DNA from: Leptotrichia sp. oral taxon 221
GTDB lineage: Bacteria; Fusobacteriota; Fusobacteriia; Fusobacteriales; Leptotrichiaceae
Reading direction: 5' to 3'
Length of the DNA stretch: 64,000 bases
Assembly: GCF_018128245.1 (NCBI RefSeq)
Contig: NZ_CP072378.1
Location: 868,001-932,000, forward strand
Shown piece after piece: positions 27,766-38,600 of this stretch (position 1 is the first letter of the stretch; every line of letters begins with the position of its first letter). The notes beneath the pieces are model-generated. The model was not told the DNA's origin. It saw only the letters and a list, made by a program, of their open reading frames with translations, and did no database searches. The translations under genes and the position numbers were made by a program.

Positions 27766-28825
27766 TTTCCATCTCCTTTTTGGCTTTCAATTGTCCACAA
27801 GCAGCGGCAATATCTTGACCTTTTGTTTCACGCAATGTTACATTAATATTTTTGTCTTTTAATAATTTATAAAATTCTCTTTGCTTCGATTTAGAAGGCG
27901 TTTTATAAATTTTACCCTTTACAGGATTATAAGGAATAAGATTTACTAAACAAGAGAACGAACGCAAGTAATCAGCTAATTCAAACGCATCACTATACTC
28001 GCAATTAAAATCATCAATTAAAATATATTCGAAAGTAATCCTGTTTTTAGTTTTTTTCTGATAATTAATCAGAGCTTTTTTCAATTCTTGCACACCCCAT
28101 CTTTTGTTAATAGGCATAATTTCAGTTCTTCTATCATCTCTAACAGAATGAAGTGAGATTGCAAGATTAACTTGGCTTTCATTTTCAGTAAATTTCTCAA
28201 TTCCAGTAACAATTCCACTCGTTGAAACTGTAAAGTTTCTTTTTGAAAAATTTTGTCCTTTAGGCGAATTTAAAATATTAATTGATTCGATTACGCTATC
28301 GTAATTTAAAAATGGTTCTCCCATTCCCATATAAACGACATTTCCTAATCTTTCGCCTCTTTCTGATAAATATTTTTGCACATAATAAAACTGTAATAAA
28401 ATTTCAGAAGCACTTAAATTTCTTTCGTAAGTCATCGTAGCAGTGGCACAAAAATCACAACCAATCAAACATCCAATTTGTGAAGAAACACAAAGAGTAT
28501 GACGATTTTTATGTGAAATCAACACACTTTCAATTAACCTATTATCACTTAATTCAAAAAGAAACTTTTCAGTATCTTTATCATCTGATATTTGATGAGT
28601 TTTAAAGGTTAATTGTGCAATGTAAAAATGTTCCTTTAAAAATTCTCTATCTTTTTTTGAAATATTGGAAAATTCATCAAAATTGAATACCATTTTATTA
28701 TGAATCCAGTCAAAAACTTGTGTTGCATTGAATTTTTTCAACCCTAAACCTACGAAAGTAGTTACCATTTCTTCTAGATTCATTCCAATTATATCAATTT
28801 TTCCATCTTTATCTTTTTTAATCAT
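27749..28825 (-). CDS. rlmN: 23S rRNA/tRNA adenine-C2 methyltransferase RlmN
   Basis: A 358-residue radical SAM enzyme methylating A2503 of 23S rRNA and A37 of some tRNAs. The [4Fe-4S] motif CxxxCxxC is at Cys119, Cys123 and Cys126; the second catalytic Cys is in AACGQL near the C-terminus. The family N-terminus (IDIIGMNLEEM) supports this start, but no Shine-Dalgarno stands right before it; a strong AAAGGAGGG lies about 35 bases upstream. No in-frame ATG, GTG or TTG was found closer to it. Confidence 0.93.
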   Translation of the reverse strand: MIKKDKDGKIDIIGMNLEEMVTTFVGLGLKKFNATQVFDWIHNKMVFNFDEFSNISKKDREFLKEHFYIAQLTFKTHQISDDKDTEKFLFELSDNRLIESVLISHKNRHTLCVSSQIGCLIGCDFCATATMTYERNLSASEILLQFYYVQKYLSERGERLGNVVYMGMGEPFLNYDSVIESINILNSPKGQNFSKRNFTVSTSGIVTGIEKFTENESQVNLAISLHSVRDDRRTEIMPINKRWGVQELKKALINYQKKTKNRITFEYILIDDFNCEYSDAFELADYLRSFSCLVNLIPYNPVKGKIYKTPSKSKQREFYKLLKDKNINVTLRETKGQDIAAACGQLKAKKEMENGTEN

Positions 28826-28901
28826 ATTTGCTAAGAATATCTCAAAATATTCGTTTTCCCTCCTTTAATATCTGTACTTAACTTCTTTATATAATAACAT
28901 A

Positions 28902-28926
28902 TTTTCTATAAAAATAATATAGAAAA
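28902..28926. promoter_or_regulatory. Perfect inverted repeat upstream of rlmN
   Basis: TTTTCTATA (28902-28910) and TATAGAAAA (28918-28926) are 9-bp perfect arms around 7 bases. No T-run follows on the minus strand, so it is more operator-like than a terminator. It lies between the DUF4352 gene and rlmN, both on the minus strand, near candidate AT-rich -10 sequences for rlmN. Confidence 0.4.
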
Positions 28927-28974
28927 ATCTTTAATACTTTATATGTTTTTGAAACATATTTTAAGAAAATTATA

Positions 28975-29577
28975 TTATTGTAAGTTAACAGAAATTATCT
29001 CTTTATTTTCGCTAGTTTTAGATGAAATATTTGTTCCTAAAGTTATTTTCAAATTTTTTGAATTAGCAACTGCTGCAGGAACATCAAAAAATACTAGTTT
29101 TTTCACTTGTTGTCCTGGATTAATTGCATCAATAAACAAGCTATTTTTTATAAGTAGAGTTACAGGTGAAAATGATTGTGTGCTAGAAGCATTCAAAATA
29201 AAGCTACTAGAATTAAGATTTAAAGGTTCTTGTGTAAGGTTTTTTACGTTCACATATAAAATTAAAAATTTATTTCCTTCGGCACTAGGTTTATTTTCAA
29301 AATATCCAGTTTCATCCATTAACTTATCTTTAACTTGTTTTCCTTCGATTATAACTTCGGCAACTTCGGTAGTTATCTTTTCTCCCATTTTAAAAGTTTT
29401 AGTTGATGCTTTTTTAGTTTCTGAATTTGAAACATTAGATGTAGCGACTTTTTGAACGGTAGTTTTTCTTCCACCAAAAATGCTCCATAAAACACCCAAT
29501 ACAACGACAACAATTAAAATTCCCGTTCCCCATTTTTTATAGTCTTTTTTTTCAGTAATATTTGTATTATCTTCCAT
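28975..29577 (-). CDS. DUF4352 membrane-anchored protein
   Basis: A 200-residue protein with a short charged N-terminus, one hydrophobic segment (about 16-38, GILIVVVVLGVLWSIFGG) and an external beta-rich domain typical of DUF4352 (telokin-like) proteins: VIEGKQVKDKLM, NKFLILYVNVKNLTQEPL, and a late KLVFFDVPAA strand. Such proteins sit on the outside of the membrane; no function is established. ATG is preceded by GGAAGAGG. The promoter on the minus strand is a TG-n-TATAAT at 29616-29624. Confidence 0.75.
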   Translation of the reverse strand: MEDNTNITEKKDYKKWGTGILIVVVVLGVLWSIFGGRKTTVQKVATSNVSNSETKKASTKTFKMGEKITTEVAEVIIEGKQVKDKLMDETGYFENKPSAEGNKFLILYVNVKNLTQEPLNLNSSSFILNASSTQSFSPVTLLIKNSLFIDAINPGQQVKKLVFFDVPAAVANSKNLKITLGTNISSKTSENKEIISVNLQ

Positions 29578-29722
29578 ATTTATCCTCTTCCTTTCTTTAA
29601 TTGTTCATTTCGTTTATTATATCATATTTCGATAGCTAATAGTATTTTTTTATTTGAGAATATCATTAAATTAATATCTTTTTAAAATTAAAAATTTAAA
29701 AATTATTTTTTAAGGGAATTTC

Positions 29723-29762
29723 TTGACTTTATCATAAGTTTAGTATATACTTATAGATAAGT
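29723..29762 (+). promoter_or_regulatory. pdxK promoter with three operator-like half-sites
   Basis: TTGACT (29723-29728), 17-bp spacer, TATACT (29746-29751). Overlapping it are ATAAGT (29734-29739), ACTTAT (29749-29754) and ATAAGT (29757-29762), forming two inverted pairs with 9- and 2-base spacing. This looks like a repressor site covering the -10, but the regulator is unknown. Confidence 0.6.
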
Positions 29763-29808
29763 AAAGTATTTAGAATTTTTTAATACCATATTTTAGGAGG
29801 TAATCAAT

Positions 29809-30615
29809 ATGTCAAATTTAAAGAAAGTAGTTACAATTGCAGGATCAGATACAAGTGGAGGAGCTGGTATTCAAGCTGATTTGAAAACATTCCAAGAAAG
29901 AGGCGTTTATGGAATGAACATCATCACAGTTCTTGTTACAATGGATCCAAAAGATTGGTCGCATAAAGTATTTCCAGTTGATATGAATACTATTAAGGAA
30001 CAAGCAAACACAGTTTTCAATGCAATTGGAGTAGATGCAGTAAAAACAGGGATGTTACCAACAGTAGAAATTATCAATTATGCAGGAGAATTAATTAAAG
30101 ATTTAAAAAATACTCCAATCGTAATTGATCCAGTTATGGTTTGTAAAGGTGTAAAAGAAGCTCTTTTTCCTGAAAATACAATTGCAATGAGAAAAGCATT
30201 GCTTCCAAATGCAACAGTTACAACACCGAATTTATTTGAAGCCGCACAATTAGCAGATGTTGAGCCAATAACAAATTTAGATGATTTAAAAGAAGCTGTT
30301 AAAAAAATATATGACTTTGGGGTAAAAAATGTTGTTATTAAAGGTGGAAAATCATTTAGTAAAAATTCTGCGATAGATGTTTTATATGATGGATCAAATT
30401 TTGATGTAATAGAAACTGAAAAAATCGATACACCTTATACTCATGGAGCTGGATGTTCATTTGCAGCATGTATGACTGCTGAATTAGCTAAGGGTGCTAC
30501 AGTGAAAGAGGCTTTGGAAACTACAAAAACATTGATTACAGAAGCGTTAAGACAATCATTTAAATTAGGTGAATTTGTAGGTCCTTTAAATCATAAAGCA
30601 TTTGCTTTGAAATAA
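29809..30615 (+). CDS. pdxK: Pyridoxal/pyridoxine kinase, ThiD-like (PdxK)
   Basis: A 268-residue ribokinase-fold enzyme. ThiD-type features: IAGSDTSGGAGIQADLKTFQE at the N-terminus, KTGMLPT, VIDPVMVCKG and the anion hole THGAGC. The Firmicutes vitamin B6 kinase PdxK shares this fold; the segments WSHKVFPVDM, ALFPENT and YTHGAGCSFAACMTAELAKG match my memory of Bacillus PdxK better than ThiD, which phosphorylates hydroxymethylpyrimidine. Single gene between a strong regulated promoter and a terminator; no thiamine genes nearby. Confidence 0.8.
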   Translation: MSNLKKVVTIAGSDTSGGAGIQADLKTFQERGVYGMNIITVLVTMDPKDWSHKVFPVDMNTIKEQANTVFNAIGVDAVKTGMLPTVEIINYAGELIKDLKNTPIVIDPVMVCKGVKEALFPENTIAMRKALLPNATVTTPNLFEAAQLADVEPITNLDDLKEAVKKIYDFGVKNVVIKGGKSFSKNSAIDVLYDGSNFDVIETEKIDTPYTHGAGCSFAACMTAELAKGATVKEALETTKTLITEALRQSFKLGEFVGPLNHKAFALK

Positions 30616-30724
30616 TTTTTAAGAATTTTATTAATTAAGCTAGAACATTTGTGATTTTTCATGATTTAAGTCGTGAGAGATTTAGTTTAAGAATGGGATA
30701 GATATAAAAAATAGAGATAAATAG

Positions 30725-30789
30725 AAAAATTCGATAAATCTAGAAAATTTAAACTTAAATTATTTTTTAGAATATCGAATTTTTTTTTA
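30725..30789 (+). terminator. Terminator-like hairpin after pdxK
   Basis: AAAAATTCGATA (30725-30736) is complementary to TATCGAATTTTT (30773-30784), and the T-run continues to 30789. The 36-base loop is long but the stem is perfect. Confidence 0.65.
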
Positions 30790-30851
30790 TAAATTTTGTT
30801 AAAAAGATACAAAATTTTTCAATAAAATGATAAAATACTTAAAGGATATAA

Positions 30852-32960
<2,109 letters not shown>

Positions 32961-32979
32961 AATTTGATAATTTCAAAAG

Positions 32980-33067
32980 AGTGTGTAAAAATTTTGTGTA
33001 AATAGAACAGTAAAGTATTGAATTCACTGGATTATCTATTAGTTTATACAAAATTATAAACACACTC
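32980..33067. other. Long inverted repeat between ligA and the convergent operon
   Basis: GAGTGTGT (32980-32987) pairs with ACACACTC (33060-33067), and inside it ATTTTGTGTAAA (32992-33003) pairs with TTTATACAAAAT (33044-33055) with one G-T pair. The two stems are separated by small AT-rich loops. There is no T-run, so it is not a standard terminator, but it lies where two converging genes end. Confidence 0.6.
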
Positions 33068-33078
33068 AATTTATGTAT

Positions 33079-33840
33079 TTAATGAAAATCTTCATTTTTC
33101 AAAATAAAATCTCTAACCTTTTCAGCAACTTCCTTTTTAGCAAAAAATAATTTCTCAGATTTAAAAGATTTAGTAAAAATAAAAGTTAAAGATGAATAAC
33201 TTCCTCCACGATTATAAACTCTATCAACTTTTATGTCAGAAATCCAAGAATAAGGAATTATGTATGCTGGATAGACAGAAAATAAATATCTGCTTCCAAT
33301 TTTTAAATCACTTTGTGCGACCATTCCAGTTTTAACTATTTTCTCAGAGTTGATAAAATCTTCTTTTGCATAATTTAAAAATCTGTATTTTTCTAAGTTA
33401 TCTAGCATGTCGGCTAATCTTTTATTTTCTTTCTTTTTCATAAATAATGCAAATAATAATAGAAAAAGTATAGTAAACCATAAGAAAATTGGGATACCAA
33501 ATTTAATGAATACAAATAACATAGGATTTATTGGAAAATCAGGAAACTCTTGTGCAAATTTTAACTCTTTTAGATATTCAGCATACCCACCGAATAAGAT
33601 ATAAATGGTATCTATTGTCAACAAAAAAATTTCTGCATAGTAAACTGGTTTTGCTGTTCTTTCCATTTTTAATAAATTATAAAAAAATTCTCGTGGTTTT
33701 AAGTCTTTTAAGTCGTCACTAATTTCAGCAGATATAATTTTTTGCATGTTTCTTTTTCTTAATGATAAAGAAAAAAATATTGATAAAATAAATAAAAATG
33801 GTATAAACATTGTTCCTATAATTATTTCATATATTCCCAT
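33079..33840 (-). CDS. Membrane protein of unknown function (last gene of a minus-strand operon)
   Basis: A 253-residue protein I do not recognise. About three or four hydrophobic segments: residues 5-27, about 65-85 and 105-137. The C-terminal 100 residues form a soluble domain with a WISDIKVDRVYN and SSLTFIFTKSFKSEKLFF pattern, alternating strands reminiscent of the PH-like domains found in small bacterial membrane proteins. The two genes upstream have the same overall plan. No catalytic motif seen. Confidence 0.7.
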   Translation of the reverse strand: MGIYEIIIGTMFIPFLFILSIFFSLSLRKRNMQKIISAEISDDLKDLKPREFFYNLLKMERTAKPVYYAEIFLLTIDTIYILFGGYAEYLKELKFAQEFPDFPINPMLFVFIKFGIPIFLWFTILFLLLFALFMKKKENKRLADMLDNLEKYRFLNYAKEDFINSEKIVKTGMVAQSDLKIGSRYLFSVYPAYIIPYSWISDIKVDRVYNRGGSYSSLTFIFTKSFKSEKLFFAKKEVAEKVRDFILKNEDFH

Positions 33841-33929
33841 TTAAAACACTTCCTTTTTAGTATAAGATTTGTTATTTTTAATAAATATAATTAAATTTTT
33901 TAAAATTCTATAACTACAACATTCGAAGT

Positions 33930-34304
33930 TTAATTATAATTAATAGTATATGGTATCGAATATTCCTTCAAAATAGGTGTCAATTTATTAATTTCATCTA
34001 AAACCATTTGTTCAGTGACAAAAAATGTAAATTTACTTGTTTGAAAAAATCGTTTGACTACTTTTGAATTTATCGTATGAATCTTTATCAATCCTCTGCA
34101 ACTGTTACGAAAACGACTGCAATAAAATTCTATGTAATCAATATCAGAAAGTGGAATCTTTTTTGTAGGCATAGAGTTTAGGCATAAAATTTCATTTTCT
34201 ATGTAAAAACATTCCATTGTATTTTTTCTTGTTATTAAATAGATAATAGTTGTGATACTAATAATAAGTACTACTAATTGCAATATCAACATAAAAATAA
34301 ACAT
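33930..34304 (-). CDS. Small membrane protein with PH-like domain
   Basis: A 124-residue protein: one N-terminal helix (about 3-25), then a beta-rich cytoplasmic-looking domain (FYIENEILCLN, PLSDIDYIEFYCSRF, IKIHTINSKVVKRFF). The pattern 'residue stretch, then D-I-x-x-I, then short aromatic strands' also appears in the two neighbouring membrane proteins. ATG has GGAGA upstream. Function unknown. Confidence 0.65.
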   Translation of the reverse strand: MFIFMLILQLVVLIISITTIIYLITRKNTMECFYIENEILCLNSMPTKKIPLSDIDYIEFYCSRFRNSCRGLIKIHTINSKVVKRFFQTSKFTFFVTEQMVLDEINKLTPILKEYSIPYTINYN

Positions 34305-34373
34305 TATATTTTTCTCCTTATTTTTTAATTTTGTAATTAAAAAAAATTTTTATTTCTAAAATCATATAGACTC

Positions 34374-35147
34374 TTAGAAATAATCATATAAATCAACAAT
34401 CATCACATTATATTTTGTAAAATATTTTTTCAGCAAACAATAATCAGTTGGCTTGATAGACATTTCAACAAATTTTTTCTCTTCTTTATCAAAAATTTGA
34501 AAAGTGGGATTTCTTTCTTTTCTGCCTTTTCCAGCATTAGCCGCATAAAATTTGGCATAACGGATATTATCAATTTCTATAAATTCTATTTCATTGTTTT
34601 CATATAATAATTTTATAATTCTTCCACTTATAATTAAAGAATATTTTCTTTTTTTGAGATTTTCCAAAAAAAAGCTAAAATTGACGGCAATCGTTATAAT
34701 CATAAAAATAACGAAAAAAATATCTTTTGATGTAAAATTTTTTAACAATTCATTTAATTTAAAATAGAGTATTGTAATAAACATAATAAATAATATAATA
34801 CACAAAAAAATATATGAATTATCTTTTAGTGGATGAATTTCAAATTCATATGGCAATGTCATTTCTTCAAGTTGTTTCAATTTTCTTTCGATGAAAGAAA
34901 TATTTACTTTTATAACAATAGCCAAAAATAAAAGAAAAAAAACTGAACCTCCACTATAAATCAAAAATATTATTTGTTTTGGGGAAGTTTTATCTAAAAA
35001 ATATAATTGCATTAGAGCAATGATAAAAAATATTAATGATAAAATCAAAAATATTTTTACAAATTTTTTCTGTCTTGGAATATTAGGAATCAACATATCT
35101 AATTTTTCATCAAAGATATAACCCCATCTTTTACGATTTTTATCCAT
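34374..35147 (-). CDS. Membrane protein with PH-like C-terminal domain
   Basis: A 257-residue protein with four hydrophobic segments (about 28-48, 56-77, 109-127 and 140-160) and a C-terminal domain carrying YSLIISGRIIKLLYE, EFIEIDNIRYAKFYA and KKFVEMSIKP. It resembles its two downstream neighbours in plan. ATG has GGAGG at 35156-35160 in reverse orientation upstream. I cannot name a family. It may sense or hold something at the membrane, but that is guesswork. Confidence 0.65.
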   Translation of the reverse strand: MDKNRKRWGYIFDEKLDMLIPNIPRQKKFVKIFLILSLIFFIIALMQLYFLDKTSPKQIIFLIYSGGSVFFLLFLAIVIKVNISFIERKLKQLEEMTLPYEFEIHPLKDNSYIFLCIILFIMFITILYFKLNELLKNFTSKDIFFVIFMIITIAVNFSFFLENLKKRKYSLIISGRIIKLLYENNEIEFIEIDNIRYAKFYAANAGKGRKERNPTFQIFDKEEKKFVEMSIKPTDYCLLKKYFTKYNVMIVDLYDYF

Positions 35148-35187
35148 TTTATGCCTCCTAATTTTAGTATTTTAAAGTCATTTTATT

Positions 35188-36117
35188 CTAATTAACAGAT
35201 ATTTCCAAAAATCCTAAAATTTCTTCTTTACTTAATGGTTCAACAAGAATGTATGAAGCGTCAATAAAACGATACTTATCTTTTGGTAATTTTTTTATAA
35301 AATCATTATAATCTAATTGACCAATAACCTGATAACTGTTTGGGTCATTTTCATCTCCATCAATAGTAACGAAACCTATATTCCAAAAAGCTATATCATC
35401 ATTTTTAACGATATCTAAATTATGAAATTCAACGCTAGGTTTATAAGGAAGAATTGTTCTAACATTTTCTGTCAGACTATAAGCTCCCATAATTCTTTCA
35501 TCTTCATCATTTTTATAAAAACGTTGATTTGCCGAATAAGCATCTAAATTTTGAATGTTTCTTACTATTCTTGAAAAAGTATCTATGGGATTATTTGAAT
35601 TATTTATTTCATCTACCATTTCTTCATTGAAAGAAACAGGTCTAGTTGTACCAAAAATAACATAAGTATCTGATTCTCCACTTTTTATATTTTCTGTAAT
35701 TACTTTTATTCCATAAAGTATATCTGATTCATAGTCAAATTTATTAATGTTACCAGCAGTATAAACTTCACCTCTCTCATTCAAAATCTCCGAATCAAAT
35801 TCTTTAGCCAACGCTTTTATATATTCCAACGCCAAAATCCAATCTTCCCTAGATGATGGCGTAAAAATCCTTACAACATAATTATTATATTTTGTATCAT
35901 AAGATAATTCAAATCCTCTTGAACTTTCCTTGCCATCTCCTATTAAAAGACACTGATAATTAGAAACTGGAGATAACAGCAAATCATTAATATCAATATT
36001 TCCAGTATTGTAGGTATAAAGCTCCTTATCAAGTAAACTCAATGCAGTTTCAACATTTAAAACGGATTTATAACCTAAAAATTTTTTCTTGTTTTTCACA
36101 TAAAAACTTATACTCAT
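35188..36117 (-). CDS. DUF4299 family protein
   Basis: A 309-residue soluble protein whose start MSISFYVKNKKKFLGYKSVL and later segments match, from memory, the DUF4299 family found in streptococci, lactococci and fusobacteria. No function is known. The frame is open to 36171, but ATG at 36117 is preferred: GGAGG lies 8 bases before it, inside the upstream coding possibility. Genes of this family often sit among other unknown small proteins, as here. Confidence 0.65.
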   Translation of the reverse strand: MSISFYVKNKKKFLGYKSVLNVETALSLLDKELYTYNTGNIDINDLLLSPVSNYQCLLIGDGKESSRGFELSYDTKYNNYVVRIFTPSSREDWILALEYIKALAKEFDSEILNERGEVYTAGNINKFDYESDILYGIKVITENIKSGESDTYVIFGTTRPVSFNEEMVDEINNSNNPIDTFSRIVRNIQNLDAYSANQRFYKNDEDERIMGAYSLTENVRTILPYKPSVEFHNLDIVKNDDIAFWNIGFVTIDGDENDPNSYQVIGQLDYNDFIKKLPKDKYRFIDASYILVEPLSKEEILGFLEISVN

Positions 36118-36193
36118 TTCTTTATCCTCCATATTTTTTGATTTACTAATTTGTTTTTTAATTTTATTCAAATTTATAAAAAGATATAATGTA

Positions 36194-37762
36194 TTATTTT
36201 ACTAATTTATTTAATTTTTTTTTCAATTCATCATCAACTTCAATTTTTTCTAAGTTTTTTATATTTTCTATTATTTCATTAGGAAAAATATATCCTGTAT
36301 CTTTCCATTTTTGCAATGTATTAGTTCCTCCATATCTCACATTTACATAAGGAGAATTTAGGGCACATATAATTAAATTTTTTCCTGTCCCTTCAAAATT
36401 TTCTAGAGTTCTAACTGCAACATCTAAAACTGTAAATTCTTCATATTTAAAATTGATTTTATCAGTAGGAGATCCTTTCATTTTTTCTAATGGTAGTCTT
36501 TTTTCTACGAGTGAGACAAGTTTTTCCATATTTTCTTTTTTTGATATATCATATATTATATAGGGATTTTTTAGAAGATTACTTTGTAAATATTCTAAAG
36601 CATACGGTTCAATGTCTATTTTTATATATTTTGCTATATCATAAGAATATCCTTTTTTCATTAATTCTTTTATATTATTTACAGTTCTTTCAGAATTTAA
36701 AATCTCATTGCAAATTTTTATAAAATTATTATTGATTTTTTCATCATCTTTTATATATTCTTGAATCATCATAACAGCACGATAATCGTTTTCTGTTAAA
36801 GATAAATATTTTGCTTTTTTTAAATATTTTTCAATCAGCATTTCTTTATTTTCTAAGGATGAAATTCCAAAAGCAGGTCCTTCATTTAATAAAGCAGTAA
36901 TTAAATATGAAATATCATTAAATTTTTTATTAGAAATATTTTCTTCATCTAATAATTCTAGTAAATTTATTTTTTTTGCACAAGTTAGAGCAGTATATGC
37001 TGGGTCTATTTCATTGTGACAACCTTCTTCTAATAACCAATCTTTTATTTCATCATTAGTAACTTCTAAATATGCGATAGAATGTACCCTTCCCCATCCT
37101 TTAACCTTTTTAGCAATTTCAAAAATCTCTTCATTTGAATTTTCTAGCCTAGCTATTATATCTAAACAAAATAAGGTAAACTCGTTAGAAAGAGCTAAAA
37201 TTTTTATTATTTCCATTGCTTTAACATCATTCTCAACTCCCATTAATAATAGTACAGCTAAAGAAAATTTTATACTTTCTTTATTTTTAGAAGTTTTCAA
37301 TTGAGAGATAGTAAATTCATACAAATTATTAGCATTTATTTTTTCACTTTCTTGAATAATCCAATTTAGCAAGGAAGTTCTTGATGAAATCATTAAAAAA
37401 TCTAAATGGTCTAAATTATTTTGAGCTTCTTTAAATTTTCCTTCTGAAATTTGAAATACAATATTCTTCAAAGTTTCTATATTTTCTTCATTTGTATTAC
37501 TATGATACAAAAAAACGCCATCCATTGCACCATCTGCCCAAGGAATTCCATTCTCCTCTTCTTGAGGCAAAGCAAAATCTTCAGGTAATTTTCCACACTC
37601 TCGAATAGAAGATTTGATTAATTCATATATAGATAAATTTTTGTTTTCCAATTTTTTATTCTCCTTTTTTTCCAATTTTTTTGTTACCATTAATTTTTTT
37701 ATTAGAAAAATAATTGTTACTACAACTACAACAATAAGTGTATCTTTTTGAAAAAATTCCAT
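36194..37762 (-). CDS. Membrane-anchored helical-repeat protein, unknown
   Basis: A 522-residue protein. One N-terminal transmembrane segment (about 9-27, IVVVVVTIIFLIKKL), a Lys-rich stretch, a motif GIPWADGAMDGVFLYH (about 82-97), then almost entirely alpha-helical sequence with short Leu/Ile-rich helices that resemble HEAT or TPR-type solenoids. The end (YEEFTVLDVAVRTLENFEGTGKN, then NVRYGGTNTLQKW) also fits a helical-repeat scaffold. No catalytic site seen. Possibly a scaffold or a partner of DUF4299 next to it; not established. Confidence 0.65.
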   Translation of the reverse strand: MEFFQKDTLIVVVVVTIIFLIKKLMVTKKLEKKENKKLENKNLSIYELIKSSIRECGKLPEDFALPQEEENGIPWADGAMDGVFLYHSNTNEENIETLKNIVFQISEGKFKEAQNNLDHLDFLMISSRTSLLNWIIQESEKINANNLYEFTISQLKTSKNKESIKFSLAVLLLMGVENDVKAMEIIKILALSNEFTLFCLDIIARLENSNEEIFEIAKKVKGWGRVHSIAYLEVTNDEIKDWLLEEGCHNEIDPAYTALTCAKKINLLELLDEENISNKKFNDISYLITALLNEGPAFGISSLENKEMLIEKYLKKAKYLSLTENDYRAVMMIQEYIKDDEKINNNFIKICNEILNSERTVNNIKELMKKGYSYDIAKYIKIDIEPYALEYLQSNLLKNPYIIYDISKKENMEKLVSLVEKRLPLEKMKGSPTDKINFKYEEFTVLDVAVRTLENFEGTGKNLIICALNSPYVNVRYGGTNTLQKWKDTGYIFPNEIIENIKNLEKIEVDDELKKKLNKLVK

Positions 37763-37790
37763 AAATCCTTCATTATAATTTTACTATATT

Positions 37791-38546
37791 TTACCATTCA
37801 TTTACAGAATATAAAAGAGCAAGCCTAATTTGTGTCAAAAGTTCTTCCGTAAGATTGTCATATTCACTTTCAAGCCCTTTTTCGTGTGCATAATAAGGAG
37901 GGCTGTCATTCCAGGAACCCATTCCGCCAAAAACGTCAGAAATATCTGAGGCATAAAAAAGGAGTTTATTAATTTTGGGTAATTCAGAAAAATATATTCC
38001 ATAAAAAGTTTTTTGTATATTTTCAATCTCTTCGCCATTTAAAATACTAATAGCTTTTCTAAAGATATTTCCAAAATTTTGAAAATCAATTTTATCAGCT
38101 AAAATTGCTATTCTATTCAATACATCTTTAAAATCTTCTGTATTATCATAAAATTTAGGTTTTGCTTTTAGAGGAGGTTCCCATTCATGTTCTGTGTAAA
38201 TAATGTACCATTCATTATTGTAATCTTCCCATTTTGGAGTAAAATAAGTAACTAATTTATTGTCAAAAAAGCAGACTATACTAGCTTGACTTATATTAGT
38301 AAAATTAAGAAAATTACTATCTTTTATAGGTAGAGGAATTAAGAACTTAATATTTTGTAATCCTCTATCAATACAATAATCAAACCATTCCTCAACACTT
38401 TTAGCTTTATATTTTTTATTATTAAAAAATATAAATTCAACTTTTTTTTCATAATATATGGGCTTATATCTAATCCTATTTCTTTTTTTCAAAGCACTTT
38501 TAGTGGACAATACAATATTACATATTTGTGCTGTTTCTATATTCAT
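37791..38546 (-). CDS. Uncharacterised cytoplasmic protein with GGMGSWND motif
   Basis: A 251-residue soluble protein. The conserved-looking C-terminal part contains DVFGGMGSWNDSPPYYA followed by a helix rich in Glu/Leu ending LALLYSVNEW. Short proteins with such a tail are seen among immunity-like proteins of polymorphic toxin systems, but I cannot assign a family. ATG at 38546 is chosen since GGAGG lies 8 bases upstream; an in-frame ATG at 38561 overlaps that site. Confidence 0.65.
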   Translation of the reverse strand: MNIETAQICNIVLSTKSALKKRNRIRYKPIYYEKKVEFIFFNNKKYKAKSVEEWFDYCIDRGLQNIKFLIPLPIKDSNFLNFTNISQASIVCFFDNKLVTYFTPKWEDYNNEWYIIYTEHEWEPPLKAKPKFYDNTEDFKDVLNRIAILADKIDFQNFGNIFRKAISILNGEEIENIQKTFYGIYFSELPKINKLLFYASDISDVFGGMGSWNDSPPYYAHEKGLESEYDNLTEELLTQIRLALLYSVNEW

Positions 38547-38600
38547 AAAAATAACCTCCATTTGAATATTTTGTATATAATTTTGAACACTTCAACAATT

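Noticed and set aside
28943-29455. 170-residue plus-strand frame opposite the DUF4352 gene
   Set aside because: It is the complement of the DUF4352 frame; that frame has a signal-type helix, a ribosome site and family motifs, while this one lacks them.
29809-30615. ThiD, hydroxymethylpyrimidine kinase
   Set aside because: Same fold, but several segments match the Firmicutes PdxK type and no thiamine gene is nearby; PdxK is preferred though not proven.
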